Source: Paracyclopina nana
Taxonomy: Eukaryota; Arthropoda; Copepoda; Cyclopoida; Cyclopettidae
Length of the DNA stretch: 64,000 bases
Reading direction: 5' to 3'
NCBI GenBank assembly: GCA_019096065.1
Contig: JAGUCH010000007.1
Coordinates: forward strand, 2,750,501-2,814,500
Position numbers and translations under genes: made by a program
The notes under the pieces: model-generated
The model's database searches: none
Told to the model about the DNA's origin: nothing
The model's input: the letters and a program-made list of their open reading frames with translations, nothing else
Shown: positions 12,701 through 22,252 of the stretch, one piece after another
How the letters are laid out: the number at the start of each line of letters is the position of its first letter
Position numbering within the stretch: the first letter of the stretch is position 1

Positions 12701-13352
12701 TTTTTTAGCGGCAGTCTAATGAGCCTCAGTTAACAAAGTTCACAGAGGAACAAAAATAAAAAAGGTCGAAAATTAATCCAAGGCAGAATAAGTTGCTACT
12801 CATGAAGCGGATTTCCGTACACTTTACTCAAGTAAATGCTGCGAGACGGAGTCTTGCCTTTCTTTCTTTCATTCATAGGCAGATGTCCTTGAGAGGACCG
12901 AATTTTTTGGGTTTTTTTGGCGAAGCAATGAGTCGCGCGCGCACGCGGTCATCATGATGGCAACAACGTTATTTCACACAAGGCAAATGTCAAATCTGCG
13001 ATGATGCGCAAACCAGGAAGATGACAAGCCCATGTTGCTCACAAAGGAGATGGATGCGCAGCTAGTGGGAGCTTTTGAAAACTCAGCATCTTATGATAGC
13101 AGCGCTCAGGTACGCATATAACTTTCTTCTGGCGAAGCAATATAATTAGATGATGGCCTTTTTCTTCTTTAACGAGCACCTATTATGGTTGTTGGAAAGT
13201 GTATTAATTGGGTAAAACGATCGAATGAGAGCCAATATGATACACTGCATTTGACAATCGCGACTAACACTTTAGCCTTCGCATAAGGGTCGTAAAAGCA
13301 TGTCATGTCGTTATGCTGCATGCATAACGTGTTATCGCCCAAGCAAGACCCA
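9727..13352. other. Gene-poor intergenic region
   Basis: The first few hundred bases should hold the ceramide synthase promoter (divergent from nothing nearby). The rest is AT-rich with only short frames that resemble no protein family. A GC-rich patch near 12.93-13.03 kb is followed by ordinary AT-rich sequence. I recognise no RNA gene. Confidence 0.4.
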
Positions 13353-13690
13353 AGCCTATGCAAAAGCAAGGTAACTTTGATTGCACATTTCTCAGCAACA
13401 TCTCAACTGATTGGAACCAAAATTGGAGGGATTCATAAGAGTTACATAATAATTGTTGATGTCAAATTTGGAGCAAATCCGAGGCTGCTAAGTGGTACCC
13501 AACTTCTCTTTGGTTAGCCCAGCTTTGCTTTGCTTAAAACCTATCTTTTGATTATATGACTTCGGATTTGGACTGAATTATGCATGAACAATTGTAAGGC
13601 AACTCTGATGAATCCCGCCAATTTTGTTCAGTTGAAAAGTCCATGAGAAATGTGCAATCAAAGTTACTTTGCTTTTGCTTAAGCTGCCAA
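13353..13690. repeat. Imperfect fold-back repeat, about 130-nt arms
   Basis: The segment from about 13353 (AAGCAAGGTAACTTTGATTG) to 13480 recurs inverted at about 13558-13690 (CAATCAAAGTTACTTTGCTT). The arms are diverged by substitutions and small indels. It is non-coding. Confidence 0.65.
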
Positions 13691-13719
13691 ATGTTGTGGG
13701 ATCCACCTCTAATGTCCAG

Positions 13720-14097
13720 TTCATGTACACCCAAAACTCCTTAGGAAAATGCACAAAAAAGCACGTAAAGGAAAGGATAAAAATTGTCTTATGACAGGAG
13801 CAGGCAGATACAAAAAAAATCTGATCAACTGGAGGCCAGCTTGAAAGTATACAAATATAATTTTGGCAATTTATGGGCCACGTTTTAGGCATTTTCAGCA
13901 AAATCAATAATTACTTATGATCTTTTACCAAAGAAACATGTAAAAAGCTAGTTTTTCGAGAGAAAAATGTTGAAAACAAACAATGAAACAAAATAGTAAA
14001 ATTAGCCATTAAAAATGCTGCTCGGTCCCAAGCTAGACTCGTTGAGTGGCAGTCAGCAAGAGATTCACTTTTCCTTAAGACAATTTTGTCCATATGG
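13720..14097. repeat. Solo copy of dispersed fold-back arm
   Basis: Two blocks seen again at 18-19.5 kb occur here. At 13722-13815 is the TTCATGTACACCCAAAACTCC...TTGTCTTATGACA block. At about 13870-14090 is the block containing GTGGCAGTCAGCA and TTCACTTTTCCTTA, in the same orientation as the right arm at 19.26-19.49 kb. It is a diverged partial copy. Confidence 0.6.
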
Positions 14098-14104
14098 GCC
14101 CCTA

Positions 14105-14552
14105 TTATAGGGTGTTCGTCTATGCCTCATTTCCATAAAATCTTACGACAGCCTTAAACGAAATGCTTAAGTTTTGGTACTTCTGATTAATCAAAACACT
14201 TCTACCTCGTATGACCAAAAGAGGTCGGAAAAGTGGTCTAATTGAAGCTATGAAAAGTGAGTAAAAATGATCAGTTCTGAAATAGGAGGCTTAAGTAAAA
14301 CGCAATTTAACGGAAGGAAAAAATTTCCTTAGTAGGTGAACGCAGCATTGCATTTTACTTAAGCCTCCTATTTCAGAACTGATCATTTTTACTCATGTTT
14401 CATAGCTTCAATTAGACCACTTTTCCGACCTCTTTTGGTCATACGAGGTAGAAGTGTTTTGATTAATCAGAAGTACCAAAACTTAAGCATTTCGTTTCAG
14501 GCTGTCGTAAGATTTTAAGAAAACGAGGCATAGATGAACACCCTATAAAAGG
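14105..14552. repeat. Fold-back element, about 195-nt arms
   Basis: From TATAGGGTGTTCGTCTATGC at about 14106 the sequence runs about 195 nt and is repeated inverted up to GCATAGATGAACACCCTATA near 14548, with a spacer of about 45 nt around 14325. The arms share long stretches such as GATTAATCAAAACACTTCTA and its complement. Partial diverged relatives lie at 18.43-18.63 kb and 19.64-19.81 kb. Confidence 0.8.
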
Positions 14553-16161
14553 CATTCTTAGTAAATGAACAAGGCATTATGATTCTCATCCTTGAATATT
14601 CCAAGCTGGCTATACTTCGTTATAAGAGAAAAAGGGCAGTTTTTCAGTTGCATAGCATAGTTTCTGCACTAAAGCGATCGACTTAATCCGGTAAAAAATT
14701 CCCGAGCTAATCAGTTTTAAAGGCACCACAGCAAATAGTGGCGCATGAATCATCGTCGCAAGTGTGAAACGATAATCCTGGGTGGCGCAAATTCTATGAA
14801 CATGGCAAAAAAGGAAAGAAATACAAGCTATGCGAGAGACTATTATTTGAGTCGTGGCAAATGAAGGTCAAGGCTAAAATTGACACAAAAGCTGCAGTTT
14901 CATCATTAGCGGGAAAAAGGCGGTCTGGAATAAAGGAACAAGGAAGACAAATTAGCGGCAGTGAACGAGGATGATGCTGAAGCCAATACAGTTTGGGGCG
15001 CGCAAAAAGTGTCGCTCTGCCCAAACAGGTTCGTGTTTTGTCGACGATGAACATTCTCATCATTTTGTTGCTGGCTCCGTCTTCGAATCGAGCATCATTT
15101 CCGATTGACAATTCGTACCATGATGCTCAAAGACTCGTGTCAATCCTCGGGAGCTTCATTTTCTCGACTACTTTGGCCCGTCTCGAGGTAGCGTAATATG
15201 GAACTGCAGTAGCCATTCCGAGCACAACTGGACTTGCTCTTATTTTAGCGCATGAATATTTTTTTTTTTTCGCAATATTGTTGGGGGCGAGAAAGTCGGG
15301 TAAATGCGCACGGCAATGTTCCTGATTTGGGCACCACCAGATTTTGTTGACGAGATGTTTTGGGGGCTAAATGCCATTTATGGAGCAATTGGGCTTTGCT
15401 CACGGTGTAGTTACGTTTTTCCGAATAAGGTAAAAAAGATGGCATTAGGAGTAACCTCCGATTCTTTTTCAAAGTCGCTTAAACTAGTTCGTCGCATATT
15501 CGTTATCATTTGGCTTTTTGACTTTAAAAAACGAAATATTTGGCGTTTTTGTCAAGAAAGGAGAGATTTTCTGCCTGTTCAAGAAAGCTCCACCGTGTAT
15601 CAAGGTTGATTTTCTTGGGCAAATAGTCCTACAAAGAAGTAAATTATTAATCAATATGCCCATAAAATGACGACATAGCTAGATTAACCTTGCTTTTCAA
15701 AAATTAGAAGACTGAAATATTAGCAAAGTAGTTGAAATATATCAAATCTGGATGCTTTTAAAATTGATCGGAGGTTCAATATTTTTAGATCGGGGCTAGT
15801 AGCGGGGCGGGTGCAAACAGAAACAGATCGAAATTCAATTTTCAGCCCGCTTAGCTTACACTGCTATTAGCTGGGGTATCATTAGCTCCTCCTAGCGGCA
15901 AAAATCATTACTACCAGAGCCTCCGTGAGCAAAGCCCAATTGTTAGACTCTTTGAAAATAATAACAATGCGAGAAGGCTGCATGCCACACGCCAATCATT
16001 GTTCACTCGCGAGCTAGGATTGACGTGGCTCGTAGGCGAAGCAATCGGAGCGCATTTCAATTAAACTCGGATAAAGATTGCACGCGCAACAGCTGCCATT
16101 CACATCTAGCCCGCGCGTGCATCAGCTGACAGCCGCAGTTTGTTAACTCGTAAACAAAGGA
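14553..16161. other. Intergenic, no gene seen
   Basis: No frame here resembles a known protein, and no clear repeat was found. A GC-richer stretch at about 16.02-16.15 kb abuts the palindromic element. Confidence 0.4.
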
Positions 16162-17790
16162 TTAAGGGCCACTGACTGGCTCCCTTGAAGAATCCATTCA
16201 GTAGACCCGAGAGCTTTCCGAAAATGTTATGGGCCATTTGGAAGGTCTACCCCTAGGTAGTAACTGTACCAAAGGGTTTTGCCCTCGGGCCCCTGGGAGG
16301 GGAGATATGGGCCCTCAAAGTTTGGGGAAATTCTTATGTAGTAAAACTTTGGACCCCTCTCACTGCCATATGAATCAACTTTTATCTACCCATTTTTTGT
16401 GCATTGTTAGGCCCCCTATGGGTGTCTCAGAGAATGGACTAAAAGTTGTTGTCCTTCATGCCCACTGTGCTCTAGCGGCTGAAATGTGTTTTTTAGGGGG
16501 TAACTTTGGAGCAAAATTGAGCAACCTTCCCCCGGTGGAATTTTTTTCTTTTTTTGCACAGAGTCAGCCAAAGATAAGTACTTTCAAATAAAAAAATAAA
16601 AAAAATACACTTTTTTGTTTGAGGGCAGATATTGTCTGTCAAAGTTAGCCCATTTTGGCCCTAATAACTTTGTTAAACAGACTTTGAATATAAGAGCTAA
16701 AAATGAAATTTTATTATAATTATAGGGACAAATGAACAATATTTATTTCTGTCATTTTTTATTTTGGCGGCGTTTTGGGGCACTTCCTTAATAAATAATT
16801 TTTAGTTTTTTGAAAATATTGAGTAAATAGTCATTAAGTTTTGATTTCATTAAATGAACATGCAAAAAATGAACTGAAATTGAAATTTTATTATAAATAT
16901 GGTATGTGATGAGCAACTTTTATTTTTGTCATTATATTATTGAACCAATTGTTAGGGTAGTTTTACAGTAAATGCATCATAGTTTGCTTAATTTGTACGA
17001 TTTAAGTTGATCACATCAAATTATGGCATAAGCAAAAGTTGTTCATCATACCCCATATTTATAATAAAATTTAATTTTCAGCTCAGGTATTTGCACTGTA
17101 TCCCTAAAAAATAAGGTTTTACAATTTGCTCAATATTTTCAAAAAACTGAAAATTGTTTATTAAGGAAGTGCCCCAAAACGCCGCCAAAATAAAAAATGA
17201 CAGAAATAAATATTGTTCATTTGTCCCTATAATTATAATAAAATTTCATTTTTAGCTCTTATATTCAAAGTCTGTTTAACAAAGTTATTAGGGCCAAAAT
17301 GGGCTAACTTTGACAGACAATATCTGCCCTCAAACAAAAAAGTGTATTTTTTTTATTTTTTTATTTGAAAGTACTTATCTTTGGCTGACTCTGTGCAAAA
17401 AAAGAAAAAAATTCCACCGGGGGAAGGTTGCTCAATTTTGCTCCAAAGTTACCCCCTAAAAAACACATTTCAGCCGCTAGAGCACAGTGGGCATGAAGGA
17501 CAACAACTTTTAGTCCATTCTCTGAGACACCCATAGGGGGCCTAACAATGCACAAAAAATGGGTAGATAAAAGTTGATTCATATGGCAGTGAGAGGGGTC
17601 CAAAGTTTTACTACATAAGAATTTCCCCAAACTTTGAGGGCCCATATCTCCCCTCCCAGGGGCCCGAGGGCAAAACCCTTTGGTACAGTTACTACCTAGG
17701 GGTAGACCTTCCAAATGGCCCATAACATTTTCGGAAAGCTCTCGGGTCTACTGAATGGATTCTTCAAGGGAGCCAGTCAGTGGCCCTTAA
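16162..17790. mobile_element. TTAA-bounded 1.63 kb palindromic element
   Basis: A giant hairpin. The left arm begins TTAAGGGCCACTGACTGG and the right arm ends CCAGTCAGTGGCCCTTAA. The arms run about 760 nt each around a loop of about 110 nt near 16.92-17.03 kb. The outer 600 nt look essentially identical: a 120-codon frame at 16229-16591 on one strand reappears with the same translation at 17361-17723 on the other. Inner arm parts are more diverged. TTAA at both ends is the target duplication of piggyBac-type transposons, so a non-autonomous piggyBac-like fold-back is the best guess. The shared frame is simply part of the arm, not a recognisable gene. Confidence 0.8.
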
Positions 17791-17947
17791 GTGCTGGCGT
17801 TTTTGATAGATTTTTTGATTACCTTCTCCATGATAATGAGGGCCCGAATGAGTGCGCGTGGGTGGCAGCACCTTCTAGCAAGACCGTTCTCCCCTAATGT
17901 CCGGTTCATGTAACTCCTTAGGAAAGTGCACGAAAAACACCTCAAGG

Positions 17948-18058
17948 AAAGGAGAAAATATCTATTTATATATGTAAACAATTTATAAAACAAGCTAATA
18001 AAATAGATGAGCAAATTTTGTAAAGTTAAAATCGAGTGGCAACTTTGCGGGCTCGAGC
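17948..18058. repeat. Dispersed repeat copy; empty site of the 43 kb element
   Basis: Read on the minus strand this segment gives CCCGCAAAGTTGCCACTC...ACTTTACAAAATTTGCTCA...TTATAAATTGTTTAC. The same sequence is found split at 42.94-42.99 kb and 49.69-49.75 kb, on the two sides of the 6.7 kb composite element. It therefore shows the target before insertion, the break falling between ACAAAA and TTTGCTCA. Confidence 0.75.
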
Positions 18059-19492
18059 TTGCCTCAAGGTATGGAAAAAATTGTCATAAGGAAAAGTGAA
18101 TCTGTTGCTGACTGCCACTCTACAAGTTCAGCTTGGGGCCGACCACTGTTTTTAATGGCAATTTTTGCTATTTTGTCTCATGGTTTTCAGCATATTTCAT
18201 CACAAACTATCTTTCATCATGTTTCTTTCATAAAAGATGAAATTTACCTAGTGATTATGCTCAAAATGGCTAAAATGTGGAGTGCTTAACAGCCAAAATT
18301 AGATTTGTTTGCTGTCAAGTTGGCTTAGAGTCAATCTGATTTTTTTAGCATCAGCTGGCGCTTGTCATAAGACAATTTTTCTCCTTTCCTTGAGGTGTTT
18401 TTCGTGCATTTTCCTAAGGAGTTTGGGCCGTACATGAACAGGACATTAGTGCAGTGTTCACCTATTAAGGGATTTTTTCCTTCTTTTAAATTGCATTTTA
18501 CTTAAGCCTCCACCTATTTTGGTCATATGAGCTAGAAGTGTTTTGATTAATCAGAAGTACGAAAACTTAAGCATTTCATTTAAGGCTGTCATAAGATTTT
18601 AAGGAAACGAGGCATAGATGAACACCTTATAGGCTACATAGACTCTAATGTCCTGTTCATGTACGCCCCAAACTCCTTATGAAAATGCACGAAAAACACC
18701 TCAAGGAAAGGAGAAAAATTGTCTTATGACAAGCGCCAGCTGATGCTAAAAAAATCAGATTGACTCTAATATCCCATTCATGTGCAAAGTTGCTTTTCGG
18801 AAAGTAAAAAATTGTCATAAGGCAAAGGAGTTTTGGTATCAAACCACTTAAGAAGGGCTTCTCAACTAGTTGAACCAGGAAACGAGTTAACAAATTTAGG
18901 GCAAAATTCAGAAAAACTTTGATTATTTCAGCTGTATCTTAGATGTAACAGCTCTGCAATTTTTGAGTTGATTCATATGAATTTGTGAGAGACATTTTGA
19001 TTCAGAAGTAACCAGTTTGGCACTGAAATTGAAATAAGCTTTGTGAGTGTTTACTTTTCAATAGTCTTAAAATCGACCCGTTTTTTTTTCCAAAGTGTTA
19101 GCATCAGCAGAAGTTTACTTTTGTGTTTGTCATAAGACAATTTTTCTCCTTTCGGTAAGGCGTTCGGCGTGCATTATCGTAAGGAATTTGGGGGCACATG
19201 AACGGGATATAAGCCAACTTGACAGCAAACAAATCTAATTTTGGCTGTTAAGCACTCCACATTTTAGCCATTTTGAGCAAAATCAATAGTTTAAGTTCAA
19301 CTCTTATCAAAGAAACGTTAAGAAAGCTAATTTGTTTTGAAAAAAGCTGAAAACCATGAGACAAAATATCAAAAATGGCCATTCAAAACGCTGCTTGGCC
19401 CCAAGCTGAACTCGTAGTGTAGCAGTCAGCAGCATATTCACTTTTCCTTATGACAATTTTTTCCATACCTTAAGGCATTCTTAATACATGAA
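18056..19492. repeat. Nested fold-back element, 1.4 kb
   Basis: The outer arms run about 18056-18340 and 19206-19492. Examples are TGCCTCAAGGTATGGAAAAA at the left end with its complement at the right end, and AACAGCCAAAATTAGATTTG near 18291 with its complement near 19236. Inside is a second inverted pair, about 18330-18450 and 18648-18772 (AGCATCAGCTGGCGCTTGTC and complement). A recurrent sub-block (TTTCTCCTTTCCTTGAGG...) occurs at least five times between 13.7 and 19.2 kb. Non-coding. Confidence 0.7.
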
Positions 19493-19639
19493 CAGGGCAT
19501 AAATCTCGGTTCTGAGTTGCTTTAGCGACTTTCTTATGAACTGAAAAAGTTAGACCATGTCATTTTAGAAGGGGCTTATGGAGATGGTGACGAAATATAT
19601 TGAATGGTGAGAGCGCCAGGTGTTTCCCTCCGTTGAATC

Positions 19640-19815
19640 GCCTTTTAGTGAAGCCTCCTAATTAAGCGCAGATCGCTTTTGAGCGCTTCAGTTGGACCGT
19701 TTTTGCCACCTCATCATTCCCTACGCGTTTGAAGTGTTTTGTTTGAAAAGAAGCGCGAAAACATTTCATTTAAGGATGCCGTAAGATTTTACGGCAACGA
19801 GGCATATTTTTTCCG
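19640..19815. repeat. Degenerate relative of the 14.1 kb fold-back
   Basis: Shares GAAGCCTCCTA, GAAGTGTTTTG, CATTTCATTTAAGG and CGTAAGATTTTA in the same order as the right arm of the 14.1-14.55 kb element, but with many substitutions. A single arm remains. Confidence 0.5.
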
Positions 19816-22252
19816 AGCAATTCAAGTTTGCCCTTAAAGGGGAAGATGACGGTTGAGAGATGACAACGGATTTTGCCGCAAGCTTTCGGTTTTAAAACGA
19901 GGGAGCACGCGAGGCAGAGGATCGGGATTGTATCACTTTTCTTTTAAAAAGTGACGCCATACCTGCAACTACCATATCTATTGTGTGCCGTGAAACTGCC
20001 GAGCTATCACGTCATGTCTGCATTCTCGTTTGGAAAAAGAACGAGGAATGGTACACCTTCAACCTCGATCGTTGATTTTGGGTGCCATGCAAGCGCGACG
20101 ATCGTTGCGCAGCAGTCGTTCACTAACGGCGAGGCAATTCAAGAATTAAGCATATGCGACTTCCACGCGGAAACCGATCCTATGGAACTTCGCTTCCACG
20201 AGAGGAAACGAGAAGCATGATCATTGAAGGCATCTCGCTCCTCGATCGGCATGCAAATGCAAACATGGCCTTGATTGGTCATTGATGGTTAAATTTAGCG
20301 GCTGCATTGTGATTTGGTGCCATAAGGTCGGCGCGCGTGACAAGCTACGCGCAAACTTGCAAAACGGAGGAAAAAAAATGGCCACGGCTGAGCGATGCGA
20401 TCGTTGCGAAGGAGAGTAAAGCCAATCCCGTTGACCCCCGTTACATTGTGAAACTCTCGACAAGGTCCGTGAGCGCAAGCTCTGGCTGCCGAAACCGATG
20501 AGACGAGGAAAGGCGAGTGCAAATGTTGACCGACGCGGGTGAATTTAGAATGAGAGCCTCGGTCAAACGTTTCGAGAGATTTCTGCATGAGATTGGCACG
20601 CATTAGCGGCTACAGAAAGGCTCGAAAAATAACCAAAGATCGCATGTCAAGTTCACCAAAGAAACGCGAAGAAAGCTGGTTGCCCAACCGGAAATTCCGA
20701 GCCCAAAAAACCCCACGTTCGTTTTGTCAACGCGCTAACTGCGCTTGACCCGTTTCAATAAACGGCGTCAAAATAGCGTGGGCTCGGCTCAGCTCGCCTC
20801 GTTGATCTTCCGGGTCGGCGGGCGGGGGGGTAGGAAAGATGGGCCGCCGCGGGAGGAACGCGGCCGACCCCCGGGGCACATCCAGCCTCGTTTCCAGCCT
20901 CGAGAAACGGGCGCGCGCGGCGGCATTGCCCCGCTGTGGCGATGATCTGGCGCGCCGCAGTCCGTTATGTTTCGATGCATCGGGGCCCAAAATGGAATGG
21001 CAGCGTTGCCGCAATTTGGACGCCAACGCGCCATCAATCGCGTTTCTTCCAAAGGATTCGTCCTTCCGTCATGCGTCGACGCAACATTGCCAACGATGAG
21101 TTGGATCGCGTTGCTTCGAGTTTCGCTAGCTAGGGTTCCTTTTTAAATGCATGACGCGGTGTTTAGCCGATTCACGGTCACTTCGCTCGGTGACGAAACG
21201 GCGTCATCCTCGTCATCGACAAAGCGCTAGCGGACAATTGACGCGCATTAACTCGCTCATTTCACTCCATTTTTGCAAAGGATCCTCAAAGAGAGGTTTG
21301 CATCTTTCGGACGCGTTGCGGTAAGTGCCCGCGTGTCCGTCAAGCGGAATGCAACGATGCAAAATCGGAGCTTTCATTCATTTTCGAGCCAGCTCCTAGG
21401 AAAACGAAGAAACGCCAAGGTCGGGGTCGGTCCAATTCGCGCTACCGCCGACCTTGAACGCGTGCAACGACTCGAAGGTGGCCGCGCGCGCACTTGCCGC
21501 AAACTTTGCCGATTGAATCGCAATTGACGGGCTTATCTCGATCGACGTCCCAATCCCGCAATTTGCTCGAGAGGATTGACATTGGCGAGAAACGCTCGTT
21601 ATCGACGGCAAAATAGGAGGCTCTTTTTTCCCGAAAGATAAGGCCGATTTCGTCTCGAAGGCGAACGCGCATTGACGACATATGGTGCGTGCCGCATAGG
21701 CTGCGCGCGCGCATGCTGCAACTATGTTGTTGGACTTGCACCCCGCAACTAAGCTGGAGGCATCGCGGAGCCCTCCAGTCGGGGATCAGGCATTGTGCCA
21801 GCAACAGCGTCGTGACCTCCAAAACGCGAAGCGAGCGTTCGTCGTCGAGTTCCCAACGTACGCAAGCCTCGCAGCGTCCCACGTGCGTAAGAGTCCAAAC
21901 TAGCTACCTTCGATCCGACGTGTTATTTCGTAAAAATCATCGCTCGATTTCACCGTTTGGAGCTACCCAGCCGTCTCTTGAGCGATTGCCACTTGGCTCT
22001 CTTGACGCGCATTTGCCAATCAAGGCAAGAGACGCGTTCATCAACAGCGGCACATCACTCAAACGAACGAGGCAGATGAGACGAGCCAGACTCGTTTGAG
22101 AGGGTGGCGTGCATGCATCTAAACAGTTCTTCAATTTGCAGCCTCGAGTGATGGGCGCAGCAGCCAGGAGCGGCGGAACAAAGGAGCAGCCTTGACAAGC
22201 AGCCTTTATTTGCCGAGGATCATCAAAGGCTCGGTAAACGCGATGATCCCGA
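19816..22252 (+). promoter_or_regulatory. CpG-rich 5' region of the CLK kinase gene
   Basis: Base composition changes sharply to GC- and CpG-rich, unlike the repeats to its left. No frame resembles a known protein. A strong donor (GCG|GTAAGT) at about 21320 and a good acceptor (TTCAATTTGCAG) ending at 22140 suggest a spliced 5' leader. Two short upstream ATG frames (starting at about 22151 and 22244) lie between that acceptor and the proposed start. Promoter and enhancer function is inferred from position and composition only. Confidence 0.45.

Noticed and set aside
16229-16591. 120-codon frame present in both palindrome arms
   Set aside because: Identical because the arms are identical; no similarity to any transposase or other family, and the start is arbitrary.
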